Shown: positions 48,572-57,816, counted from the first letter of the stretch. The stretch is DNA of 57,831 bases from Fastidiosipila sp. (GCA_012837885.1 DUQI01000095.1:1-57831), one strand, 5' to 3'. Notes: generated by a model not told the origin, from the letters alone. Made by a program: numbers and translations.

Positions 48572-49504
48572 ATGAATAGCGAAAGGCATATGAGAAGACG
48601 CGTGAAGAAATATACTGGTATCGCCGCCTCAATCTGTGCTGCGTTCTTTTTTGGGACCACGGCAGCCATAGGCAAACTGACTTATGCACACGGCAGTAAC
48701 CCGATTATGCTGACGGTGCTGCGTGGCGCGTTTGCTCTGCCGGTTTTGTTTGTCATCTTAAAGTGGTTGAATATTCCGCTGAAGGTCGAAAAGAAAGATT
48801 TGCGCACGCTCCTTATCGTCGGTCTTCTATCGGCTCCGGCACCGCTCAGTTTATATACCTCGTTTAAATATCTCACGGTCGGCGCCGGCACCGTTTTGCA
48901 GTTTATTTTTCCGGTCATCGTCGCGTTGGTCAGTGCCGCGATATATAAACAGAAACTGAACAGTTATACGATCGCCGCCTTAATCCTCTCGATGCTCGGC
49001 GTCTCCCTTTTTTACGACGGGTCGACGAGTGCATCGATCACCGGTTTTCTCTACTCGATGATCACCGCCGTCTCTTATTCGATCTACATACTCGGCGTCG
49101 GTCATACGAGACTAAAGCACATTCATTTCTTCAAAATCTCGTTTTACTTTTCCCTCATCTGGTCGACGGTCGCGTTTGTCTTCGCCGCTCTGACAAACCA
49201 GTTGACCTTCGACCTTGAACCTCGCGGCTGGCTTTACTCCCTGATCGTCTCCTTGTTTGTCGTCGTTGTCGGCTACTCGATGTTCCAACTTGGAATCAAG
49301 TTGACGGGACCTACGACCGCTTCCATCCTCTCCACAGTCGAGCCGATCTCCGGTAATATTGCCGGCATTATCTTGCTCGGAGAGACCTTGATCGTAAGAC
49401 ATGCCATCGCCGCTCTCATTATCATCGGCGGTGTCATCCTCGTCTCACTCGGCACCAACAAAAATCGCCGGACAAATCACTCTGATCGTCCGGCATTAAA
49501 CTAA
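48572..49504 (+). CDS. EamA/DMT family transporter
   Basis: 310 aa, 10-TM pattern; AAFFFGTTAAIGKLTYAHGSNPIMLTVLRG; GPTTASILSTVEPISGNIAGIILLGE. Confidence 0.9.
   Translation: MNSERHMRRRVKKYTGIAASICAAFFFGTTAAIGKLTYAHGSNPIMLTVLRGAFALPVLFVILKWLNIPLKVEKKDLRTLLIVGLLSAPAPLSLYTSFKYLTVGAGTVLQFIFPVIVALVSAAIYKQKLNSYTIAALILSMLGVSLFYDGSTSASITGFLYSMITAVSYSIYILGVGHTRLKHIHFFKISFYFSLIWSTVAFVFAALTNQLTFDLEPRGWLYSLIVSLFVVVVGYSMFQLGIKLTGPTTASILSTVEPISGNIAGIILLGETLIVRHAIAALIIIGGVILVSLGTNKNRRTNHSDRPALN
49459..49494 (-). terminator. trpS terminator, inside the 3' end of the convergent EamA gene
   Basis: Minus strand GCCGGAC...GTCCGGCGATTTTTG. Confidence 0.55.
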
Positions 49505-49519
49505 ACAGTAATAAACCTC

Positions 49520-50608
49520 TTACTTCCCGTAGCGGCGCAGTGCCTCCTCGAGGAAACTGTTATCGGCAAAATAATCGATGCGCATCGCTTTTCTAACTCG
49601 CTCGACCGTCGCTTCCGCTTTTTCTGTCGCGATCTTTGTCGCCTCATGCAGGCGCTCAGTCACCTCGGGCAGCCTCGCTTCCCAGTATGCGCGTTTTTGC
49701 CTGAATGGCTCGAGCGTCTCTTCCAACACATTGATCAGGAAGCGTTTGACCTTGACGTCACCTAAGCCTCCGCGACGATAATGCGCTTTGATGGCCTCGA
49801 GATTTTCATACTCCGGCCAGTACGCTTCGACATGCGCCGTCGTCGAGAATGCATCCAAATAAGTAAAGACCGTATTTCCTTCGACCTTGCCGGGATCTTC
49901 CACCCTCAAATGATCGGGATCGGTGAACATCGACATAACCTTCTGCTGAACCGTTTTGCTGTCATCCGAAATATAGATGCAGTTGTTCAGTGATTTGCTC
50001 ATTTTCGCTTTGCCATCTGTACCGGGTAAGCGTTGAGCGGCTTCATTTTCCGGGAGAAGCGCTTTCGGCATGACGAGTGTCTCACCGTACGTCTCATTAA
50101 ATTTATGGACAATCTCGCGACACTGTTCGAGCATCGGCAGTTGATCTTCTCCGACAGGTACGACAGTCGCATCGAAAGCGGTGATATCGGCTGCCTGACT
50201 AATCGGGTAGTTGAAGAAGCCGACCGGGATGCTCGCTTCGAAACCGCGCATCTTTATCTCCGATTTCACCGTCGGATTTCGCTGGAGTCTGGCGACCGTC
50301 ACCAGATTCATGTAGTAAAAGCAAAGCTCGGTCAGAGGATAGACACCGGACTGCACGAAGAGCACCGATTGGTCGGGATCGAGTCCTACCGACAGATTGT
50401 CGAGCGCCACTTCCAGAACATTGTCTCTGATCTTCGCCGGATCTTCGGCGTTGTCGGTGAGCGCCTGCGCATCTGCGATCATGATGTAGATCTCGTCGAA
50501 TTCGCCGGAGTTTTGCAACTCGACACGCCGCTTTAAGGCGCCGACGTAGTGGCCGATATGAAGTTTTCCGGTCGGTCTATCACCGGTAAGAATAATACTC
50601 ATACACAC
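49520..50608 (-). CDS. trpS: Tryptophanyl-tRNA synthetase
   Basis: 362 aa; GDRPTGKLHIGHYVGAL, KMSKSLNNCI. Confidence 0.95.
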   Translation of the reverse strand: MCMSIILTGDRPTGKLHIGHYVGALKRRVELQNSGEFDEIYIMIADAQALTDNAEDPAKIRDNVLEVALDNLSVGLDPDQSVLFVQSGVYPLTELCFYYMNLVTVARLQRNPTVKSEIKMRGFEASIPVGFFNYPISQAADITAFDATVVPVGEDQLPMLEQCREIVHKFNETYGETLVMPKALLPENEAAQRLPGTDGKAKMSKSLNNCIYISDDSKTVQQKVMSMFTDPDHLRVEDPGKVEGNTVFTYLDAFSTTAHVEAYWPEYENLEAIKAHYRRGGLGDVKVKRFLINVLEETLEPFRQKRAYWEARLPEVTERLHEATKIATEKAEATVERVRKAMRIDYFADNSFLEEALRRYGK

Positions 50609-50784
50609 TGTCCATCTCTCATTAATGAATAGCGGCAGATGCCGCTACTAAACAGTTCCATCTTATCATGACCGACGTCGAATGCGTGGTTTTCCAGCGT
50701 AGGTTCAGTTGTCCGCAAAAACGTCATTGCTTTTTATTAGGCGAAGTAAATGGCAACGTCAAGACGCTTGTGCTATTCTATTGT

Positions 50785-50880
50785 CAGAAATGATTCCGAG
50801 CAATCTTGCCTTCACTGGCAACTTGCCTATGGGTTTTACTGGAAACGGTATAGCCTCCCACGCTTGGAAAGGAATCCTGC
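50785..50880 (+). promoter_or_regulatory. Moco/Tuco-type riboswitch (molybdenum/tungsten cofactor RNA), P3-less form
   Basis: GATTCCGAGC...GGAAACGGTATAGCCTCCCACGCTTGGAAAGGAATC: CCGAGC, GCCUCCC and GGAAAG signatures; P1 GATTCC (50792) / GGAATC (50871); no hairpin between GCCTCCC and GGAAAG. Confidence 0.75.
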
Positions 50881-50928
50881 GTATTTCGTACGGCCCTTTA
50901 CAGCGTGGAATTACATTCTCCTTCTGTT

Positions 50929-50952
50929 ACAGGGCGGTACGCCCTGTTTTTT
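50929..50952 (+). terminator. Intrinsic terminator in the AOR leader
   Basis: ACAGGGCG-GTA-CGCCCTGT-TTTTT, about 35 nt before the AOR start. Confidence 0.85.
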
Positions 50953-50987
50953 GTTTAGCAAAAAACAACAAAGAAGGAGGATTTTTC

Positions 50988-52805
50988 ATGAACACAACGT
51001 ACAACCTGAAACGACTGCGCGTCAATTTGACCGATCGGACATGGAAGGTCGAGCCGATCGACCTTGATGAAGCGAAAAAATACATCGGTGGCCGCGGGCT
51101 GGCAACGAAATGGCTTTACGATGCCGGATGCGCGACAGTCGATCCGCTTTCGCCTGAAAACTTACTGATCTTTGCGAACGGTCCGTTGACCGGGACGAAT
51201 TCACCGACGGCCGGACGCTACATGGTCATTACGAAGCAACCGATCAATAACAAGATCGGCTCGGCTAATTCCGGCGGCACCTGGGGAGCGCGCTTAAAGT
51301 ACGCCGGCTACGACGCGATTATCTTCGAAGGCAAAGCCGATGCACCGGTGCGTCTCTTCATCGACGACGATCATGTGGAGATTCTCGACGCCTCCGACCT
51401 GTGGGGAAAGAAGTCTACGGAATGTAACGACATACTGCGCGACATTCACGGTGAGAAGTCAAATTCTCTCTATATCGGTCCGGCAGGCGAACAACTGTCG
51501 ATGCTTTCTTGTGTCATGAATGACACGGACCGCGCCGCCGGCCGAGGCGGCGTCGGAGCCGTCATGGGAAGCAAAAACTTAAAAGCGATCACCGTAAAAG
51601 CGTCACGTAACATTGTCGATGCTTACGATAAAGAAGCGATGAAAGCTGCATTCAAGCGATCGCTCGATCTGTTCAAAGAGAACGGCGTCACGTCTACCGG
51701 TCTACCGACTTACGGCACCGCCGTACTGGTCAACATTATCAATGGTATCGGTGCGCTACCGACGAAGAACTGGCAGGAAGCGCATTTCCCGGAAGCAGAA
51801 CAGATCAGCGGCGAGGAGCTGGCGGAAAAATACCTAGTGCGTCGCGGACACTGTCACCGCTGCACGATCGGCTGTGGGCGCGTCATCGAGCGCGAAGGAC
51901 GTGAGGTGGGCGGTCCAGAATATGAGCCGCTCTGGGCTTACGGTTCAAACTGCGGTGTAAGCGATCTGCCTTCCATCAACGAGGCAAATTTCCAGTGTAA
52001 CGAATACGGACTCGATGCTATCGGCACGCCGACGACGATAGCGGCAGCGATGGAGCTCTGGCAAAGAGGTTATATAAAGCCCGAAGAAAATAAAGATCTG
52101 CCACCACTCAAATGGGGTAACGGCGAAGCGATCGTCGAATGGACGAAGGCGATGGGCGAAGGCAAAAATGAACTAGCCAAACTGATGGCACAAGGTTCCG
52201 CTATACTTTGCGACCATTACGACGCGCCCCAGTACTCGATGAGCTCGAAACGTATGGACATGCCGGCCTACGATGCAAGAGCGATTCAAGGGATCGGTCT
52301 CAACTATGCGACGTCAAATCGCGGTGGATGTCACGTACGCGGTTATACGATATCGCCTGAAGTACTCGGATTGCCTGTTCAATCGGATCGCACCGAGACT
52401 TCCGGAAAAGCAGAACTTGTGAAACTCTTTCAGGATCTGACGGCTGCCATTGACTCACTTGGTGTCTGTCTGTTCTCCTCTTTCGCACTCGGTGCGGCGG
52501 AATATGCGACCTTGTTCAACGCAGCGACCGGGTCTTCCCTGTCGCCTGAAGAATTCTTAGAGGCCGGTGAGCGTATCTACAATCTGGAACGCTTATTTAA
52601 TAAGGACGCCGGCATGGAGCAAGCAGAAGACAGCATGCCGGATAGGGTGCTCAAAGAGCCAATCCCGAGCGGTCCGTCGGCAGGCATGGTGTCTAAGCTC
52701 GATGAAATGCTGCCTGAATACTATGCGGTCAGAGGATGGGTCGACGGTTTTCCGACAAAAGAAACGCTGGAACGCCTGCTCATCGCAAGCGAGGTGACGA
52801 ATTGA
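50988..52805 (+). CDS. Aldehyde:ferredoxin oxidoreductase (tungsten-containing family)
   Basis: MNTTYNLKRLRVNLTDRTWKVEPI; GRGLATKWLYD; RAAGRGGVGAVMGSKNLKAI; C-X2-C-X3-C in GHCHRCTIGCGR; RBS AAGGAGG. Confidence 0.92.
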   Translation: MNTTYNLKRLRVNLTDRTWKVEPIDLDEAKKYIGGRGLATKWLYDAGCATVDPLSPENLLIFANGPLTGTNSPTAGRYMVITKQPINNKIGSANSGGTWGARLKYAGYDAIIFEGKADAPVRLFIDDDHVEILDASDLWGKKSTECNDILRDIHGEKSNSLYIGPAGEQLSMLSCVMNDTDRAAGRGGVGAVMGSKNLKAITVKASRNIVDAYDKEAMKAAFKRSLDLFKENGVTSTGLPTYGTAVLVNIINGIGALPTKNWQEAHFPEAEQISGEELAEKYLVRRGHCHRCTIGCGRVIEREGREVGGPEYEPLWAYGSNCGVSDLPSINEANFQCNEYGLDAIGTPTTIAAAMELWQRGYIKPEENKDLPPLKWGNGEAIVEWTKAMGEGKNELAKLMAQGSAILCDHYDAPQYSMSSKRMDMPAYDARAIQGIGLNYATSNRGGCHVRGYTISPEVLGLPVQSDRTETSGKAELVKLFQDLTAAIDSLGVCLFSSFALGAAEYATLFNAATGSSLSPEEFLEAGERIYNLERLFNKDAGMEQAEDSMPDRVLKEPIPSGPSAGMVSKLDEMLPEYYAVRGWVDGFPTKETLERLLIASEVTN

Positions 52806-53023
52806 TCACGGTGAAGCTGTTTGCCACATTCCGCGAAGGACGTGGAAAAGAGCAGGTCTTCGACGAACAGGTACTCCGTACACCTAGGGATATTTGCACA
52901 GAGCTGAACATCCCGCCAGATAGCGTCGGAATCCTCTTGATCAATGGATTTCACGCCGCATTCGATGACGAACTAAAAGACGGCGATCTCGTGTCGCTCT
53001 TCCCACCGCTGGCCGGCGGTTAA
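52802..53023 (+). CDS. MoaD/ThiS-like sulfur carrier protein
   Basis: TTG start overlapping the AOR stop; ITVKLFATFREGRGKEQ...DGDLVSLFPPLAGG* with C-terminal GG. Confidence 0.85.
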   Translation: MITVKLFATFREGRGKEQVFDEQVLRTPRDICTELNIPPDSVGILLINGFHAAFDDELKDGDLVSLFPPLAGG

Positions 53024-53041
53024 TAGGCAAAGAGAGAGCGT

Positions 53042-53725
53042 TTACGAGAAACCGATCTTCGTCAACTCGTGTGTCTGCACATTGAATCTGAACAGCGTAT
53101 TCGGATGCAGGTGACTATCATTTAGCAGATAGGCGAGCAAGAGATTGATCTGCATGGAAGCAACGATAGGCGGCAGTGTCGGCAAGTTAGCCGTCACTGC
53201 CGCTTTTCCTTTCGTCACATGAGCATACAGTTGCTCCATATAATTTTTGTCTGGCAAAAACAGACCGTATTGACCTTCCCAACCGGAAAGTGACCCGTGA
53301 ATCAGGGGAATCTTCAGCTGAACCGAAAAATCGCCGAGGAGAATCCTCGTATCGACATTATCGAGACAATCGATAATAAAGTCGGCATCGAGAAAAAAAT
53401 CGATATCAGCTTCATCTTTTAACCACACCTGGTGTGCCTCGACGATTGTTTCGGAGTTAATCGATTCGATATCGGCTTTGGCGGAGAACACTTTCGCCTT
53501 ACCTATACGAGATTCAGTGGCAAAGCGCTGCCGATTGAGATTCGTCTCTTCAAAAGCATCACCATCGATCAAGATCAGGCGGCCGATGCCAAGCCTCGTG
53601 CAGAGTTCCGCCACGTGGCCACCAAGACCTCCGAGACCGACGATAGCAACCGCCACCTCCCTGAGCTCGGATTGTTTTTTAGAAGAGATTAGCGGTTGAT
53701 TACGATCGTAGCGATGCGTGAACAT
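53042..53725 (-). CDS. ThiF/MoeB/HesA-type E1-like adenylyltransferase
   Basis: 227 aa; IVGLGGLGGHVAELCTRLGIGRLILIDGDAFEETNLNRQ, DCLDNVDTR; no Zn-binding CxxC pair. Confidence 0.88.
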   Translation of the reverse strand: MFTHRYDRNQPLISSKKQSELREVAVAIVGLGGLGGHVAELCTRLGIGRLILIDGDAFEETNLNRQRFATESRIGKAKVFSAKADIESINSETIVEAHQVWLKDEADIDFFLDADFIIDCLDNVDTRILLGDFSVQLKIPLIHGSLSGWEGQYGLFLPDKNYMEQLYAHVTKGKAAVTANLPTLPPIVASMQINLLLAYLLNDSHLHPNTLFRFNVQTHELTKIGFS

Positions 53726-53801
53726 ATTTACACCACATTTCCTTCATCCATCTGATATCTATGGTCTGTCGTATGCACAGATTCTTATCGACCAAACCGA
53801 A

Positions 53802-54344
53802 TCATTGTGGTGATAGCCAATCGGACACGTCTTTCCCGTCCACGATCTGGAACAAAATACGATCATCTATTCCTCCGAACTGGAAAAACGTTTTCTCGTG
53901 AACATCGTTGGAGATCTTTGAAGCCAGTTTTTGAAAAGCATCTGTCCAAGCATTCCACTCTTCTTGGCTATCCGTACTGAGAACGGAATTGGTAGCAAAT
54001 TGCTGCTCAAAGTCAGCAATTTTTCCAGCCAAATCCGAGGCCTGGTCAATAAAAATCTGGATATAAAGCGTTTCGCCATCGTTCGAATAGACCACATGAT
54101 ATGCGCCTGTCAGCTTTTCATCTTCGATGAGTGACGCGACCAGAGGCTCAGTATATTGAACTTTTTCATCCATCGTGGCAAGCACCACTTCCGTTGGATC
54201 TCCATTCGAAGAAGGCAACGTGGACGACTCATTAGGCATGATAAGCGTCGACACACCCATTATCAGTGAACACGAGGTTAAGCCAATAAGCATCAAAGAA
54301 ACGGCAAGAATAAAGATTTTCTTTTTCATCTGGATCTCCTTCAA
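53802..54344 (-). CDS. Putative lipoprotein
   Basis: 180 aa; signal peptide and lipobox MKKKIFILAVSLMLIGLTSC. Confidence 0.65.
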   Translation of the reverse strand: MKEIQMKKKIFILAVSLMLIGLTSCSLIMGVSTLIMPNESSTLPSSNGDPTEVVLATMDEKVQYTEPLVASLIEDEKLTGAYHVVYSNDGETLYIQIFIDQASDLAGKIADFEQQFATNSVLSTDSQEEWNAWTDAFQKLASKISNDVHEKTFFQFGGIDDRILFQIVDGKDVSDWLSPQ

Positions 54345-54471
54345 GAATCGTGGTCATGGTCAAATTGATGATCAGACAAGCCCATTGAATATGTCCATTG
54401 TACCAAGTGCAGAAAGAACATACACCTAGTGGCTCAACGAAAACATCCACTTAGCTGATCATTAAATGCAG

Positions 54472-54515
54472 TGTAAAAAACCCGAATGGCATGATGCCAT
54501 CCGGGTCTTGTTTTA
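54472..54515 (-). terminator. Terminator downstream of the surface protein gene
   Basis: aaaaaacccgaatggcatgatgccatccgggtcttgtttt; strong hairpin, T-run on minus. Confidence 0.75.
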
Positions 54516-54560
54516 CTCGTTCAACGAGTAAACGTAAATACTACATTTAACCAATACGGT

Positions 54561-55140
54561 TTAACGTTCTTTCTGTCTCGTCAGAATACGTCCCACCAAG
54601 AGCAGCCCTGCGGCTAGGAATAGCCCCACCACCGGCCAGACACTTTCTGAGATTTCACCGGTCTTCGGCGTCTGCGGTACAGGTGGAGCAGGCGGGTCCG
54701 TCTGTGCCGGCTGCGTTGGCTGCAAAACCGTATCAGTCTGCTCGGTCGCAGGCACAGTTGTGGGCGTCGGTGTGGGCGTCGGTGTCGGTGCAGGCGTTGG
54801 CCACGGCGGAGATGTCGGCTCCACTGTCGGCTCTACCGTGGGTTCCAGCGTCGGCTCTACCGTTGGTTCCTGTGTTGGCTCTACGGTTGGTTCCAATGTC
54901 GGCTCCACGGTTGGTTCCTGCGTTGGCTCTTCCGTCGGTTCCTGGGACCGTTATAACGGGCTCTTCCTTGGCATTCGTCACAATAGTCCGGAAACCCATT
55001 TTATCGTCAGCTCCGATGGTAAACTCTCCGGTTGTTGATGGAGTATAGCCTGCAACATTTACATCTGGGCCATACGTGTCATTGTTAAACGTGTAGCCGT
55101 CGGCAGTACTTGTCTGAACAACAAACTTTGTTCCCATTTT
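54561..55140 (-). pseudogene. Fragment of a surface protein with EPT repeats and PKTG(E)-TM-basic-tail sorting signal, frameshifted near 54945
   Basis: MGTKFVVQTSTADGYTFNNDTYG...EEPVITVP | frameshift | EPTEEPTQEPTVEPTLEPT...VPQTPKTGEISESVWPVVGLFLAAGLLLVGRILTRQKER. Confidence 0.7.
54800..54948. repeat. Tandem 12-nt repeats encoding (EPTx)n, followed by a PT-rich tract
   Basis: Repeated ggctc(c/t)ac(t/g)gt(t/c)ggttcc units. Confidence 0.85.
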
Positions 55141-55933
55141 GTGTGCTAAGGGCTTTGTACTGAGGAATTCCTGCAGCAACACCGAAACGTCAATAATAGG
55201 ATACGACAGCTGATCGATCAGCCCGACTGCAATAAAGAACTCACCTGCCGAGAACTCATTCCTCAAAACTAGGAAGATCGTCACTGCAATGATAACAAAA
55301 TGACTCATATATGACAGGAATGCCGTGATTGTTTTGGCAAGATTCGTCGTCCTCTTGAACAAGAAAAGCTTATTAATAACTTCCTCATTCTCCTTGTTGA
55401 ATTTCTTATAGATGATTGTCTCGATTGGAAAATTTTTGATGAGCTCAAATCCGGATAGCCAACCAACGAAAGCCCCTAAGTGATTTTGAAATTGTTCAAC
55501 ACTCGCTGTCTTTGTTTTTTGCAATCTCTTTTCAATCATCTTCGGTACCTAAAAGCCACTTAAAAAAAAGGTTGCGCATAACACGCAGATTATTTACAGA
55601 AAATTTGCCTCTAAAGTGATAGTAACCGTAATAGGTTACCAGTTCGATTGCAATCGCAACCAGAAGGATCACTCCAAATTTGAATGATGCATCGCTACGA
55701 CCTGCAAGAGCGTAATCTAATAAATTTCCCTTGAAGAATTGAATGGCCGTTCCCATTACACCTGCCATCAAAACGAAAAACACGCAAAGAACTAGATATC
55801 TAGTTTGCCCTTTTATTACTTTTTTCATTTGTAAAACCATGATTGATCTACCGGCATGCAAAACCAGCACCAGCATAATCGCCTTTCTTTCATTGATAGG
55901 TATATGTTTTCTTTGAAGTGAAAAGACAAACAA
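55130..55933 (-). pseudogene. ABC exporter transmembrane domain, in two fragments with no ATPase domain
   Basis: 55532..55933 has an N-terminal TMD (KGQTRYLVLCVFFVLMAGVMGTAIQFFKGNLLDYAL...NLFFKWLLGTEDD*). 54733..55539 has a later TMD segment (EKRLQKTKTASVEQFQNHLGAFVGWLSGFELIKNFPIE...AVGLIDQLSYPIIDVSVLLQEFLSTKPLAHKM) and no Walker motifs. Confidence 0.7.
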
Positions 55934-56249
55934 ACACCGGAAAGGCGCAACAAATATTAAACAATTAGTTCAATAAGGAAAACCTGCGAATATCAGATGT
56001 TTGTCTATCAGAATTTCAAAAACATTCTTAATCGCATAGGATGCTCCTAGAAAAGATTTGATCAACAATTTCTTTAACTTGTTTTCACAAGGCGAGTTTA
56101 ACACTTTAGAGGAAGTATTGACATGACATCTGTCTCAGAACATACAATATTGGATCAATGACATGCTCAATAAGTTATTGGAACTGGAAGCATCGTATTG
56201 TCGTACTGGATTGGTGGCAGTAAATCGGACAGTCCACTCATATACCCGA

Positions 56250-56408
56250 CTAGTTCATTTCATCTTGCTGACCCGCCGTTAATCCTCCGCTCTGCATCCG
56301 AAACGCCACTGTCTTCTCCCCATTCTTGGGGATGACTTCTATTTCGACCAAGGACAGCCAGATTGTTTCATCAAGGTCTAGCACAAGATCTTCATCTAAC
56401 TTCGTAGC
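56250..56408 (-). pseudogene. Possible C-terminal remnant of a serine site-specific recombinase
   Basis: 53-codon frame ATKLDEDLVLDLDETIWLSLVEIEVIPKNGEKTVAFRMQSGGLTAGQQDEMN*, resembling recombinase C-termini. Confidence 0.35.
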
Positions 56409-56553
56409 TTGTTAGACACCTTACACATTTTTGCTCTTCAATAATACCCACATCAAAACGCCTTCAATTCACACATTGATATGCCTGTATTTCACACATC
56501 ACTTTCTCGACATTCCCCACATTTACAAGTATAATTATATTGAGGTGACTCTT

Positions 56554-57816
56554 ATGATAAATTATTATCCGCGAATTACAGACAAGCTGCTCAGCTTGGA
56601 ACTAGAATCTTTTGGAGCCGTATTATTGACCGGACCGAAGTGGTGCGGCAAAACAACGACAGCAAAGCAGCTGGCCAAAAGTGTCTTGAGTCTACATTCA
56701 CCCGATCGTCAGGAAACCTATCTTCAACTGGCTGATATACAACCATCTCTTTTGTTAGATGGCGAAAATCCACGTTTGATCGACGAATGGCAAATGGCTC
56801 CTCAACTATGGGATGCTATTCGACACGATATAGATGAAAAAGGTAAAGAAGGACTTTATATTCTTACCGGATCAACCTCCGTCGATGAATCTAGAATTAA
56901 ACACTCCGGTGCAGGGCGCATATCAAGATTGAAAATGTATACCATGAGCCTTTATGAATCACTCGACTCAAATGGTACGGTCAGTCTTTTCGACCTGATG
57001 ACAGACTCGACAAAGGTGTCCGCAAAATCAATCCTGACGATAGAAGATTACGCACATCTAATCGTTCGTGGCGGATGGCCAAGTACGATCAGCAAGAGCG
57101 ATACTGTTATACAACGCCAAATTGCCGGATACTGTGACGCTATCGTCAAATCCGATATTACAACTGTAGACGGTGTTTCACGAGATGAGCATAAAGTTAC
57201 TGCAGTACTTCGCTCATATGCTAGACACACCGCTACTCAAACTCCCAAAACCACCATACTAAAAGACGTTTTACAAAACAATGAAACCGTACATATTAAT
57301 ACTCTCGATTCCTATATTGGTGCATTGAATCGACTGTATGTACTTGATGATCTGCCTGCTTGGAGCCCTCAATTGCGCTCCAAAACCACCGTTCGCACCA
57401 CTGAAACACGTCACTTTATCGACCCCGCAATCGCCGCGTATTTTCTGCAAGCCCACCCGCAAACACTACTCCATGACATGAATACCTTCGGCCTGCTTTT
57501 TGAATCTCTTGTCGTCCGCGATCTGCGCGTATACGCACAGGCGCACTACGGACATGTCTCTCACTATCGAGATAGTAGTGGCTTGGAAGCAGATATTATC
57601 ATTCACCTTCCCGATGGACGTTGGGCAGCTGTTGAAGTGAAACTAGGAAGCAGGCAAGTAGACATTGGTGCAAAGAATCTTCTCGCCTTAAAAGAAAGAA
57701 TCGATACGACAAAGATTCCACCTCCCTCTCTCCTCATGATCATCACCGGAACAGAATATGCCTATACAAGAAGTGACGGCGTTGTGGTTGTACCTCTAGG
57801 ATGTTTGAAACCATAA
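56554..57816 (+). CDS. AAA_14/DUF4143 family ATPase
   Basis: MINYYPRITDKLLSLELESFGAVLLTGPKWCGKTTTAKQLAKS; LIDEWQMAPQLWDAIRHDID; DUF4143 C-terminal region with FESLVVRDLRVYAQ, LEADIIIHLPDGRWAAVEVKLG. Confidence 0.9.
   Translation: MINYYPRITDKLLSLELESFGAVLLTGPKWCGKTTTAKQLAKSVLSLHSPDRQETYLQLADIQPSLLLDGENPRLIDEWQMAPQLWDAIRHDIDEKGKEGLYILTGSTSVDESRIKHSGAGRISRLKMYTMSLYESLDSNGTVSLFDLMTDSTKVSAKSILTIEDYAHLIVRGGWPSTISKSDTVIQRQIAGYCDAIVKSDITTVDGVSRDEHKVTAVLRSYARHTATQTPKTTILKDVLQNNETVHINTLDSYIGALNRLYVLDDLPAWSPQLRSKTTVRTTETRHFIDPAIAAYFLQAHPQTLLHDMNTFGLLFESLVVRDLRVYAQAHYGHVSHYRDSSGLEADIIIHLPDGRWAAVEVKLGSRQVDIGAKNLLALKERIDTTKIPPPSLLMIITGTEYAYTRSDGVVVVPLGCLKP

Noticed and set aside
50631-50646. Hairpin AGCGGCAGATGCCGCT, sharing CGGCAGATGCCG with 24264-24283
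   Set aside because: Only two copies with a short shared palindrome; probably coincidence between GC-rich hairpins, not a repeat family.
50709-50987. N-terminal extension of the AOR ORF
   Set aside because: It translates the Moco/Tuco-like RNA and terminator; AOR homology begins at MNTTYNLKRLRVNL with a strong RBS.
54233-54450. Small minus-strand ORF (72 aa) upstream of the lipoprotein
   Set aside because: Overlaps the lipoprotein signal region in another frame; no domain or RBS support.
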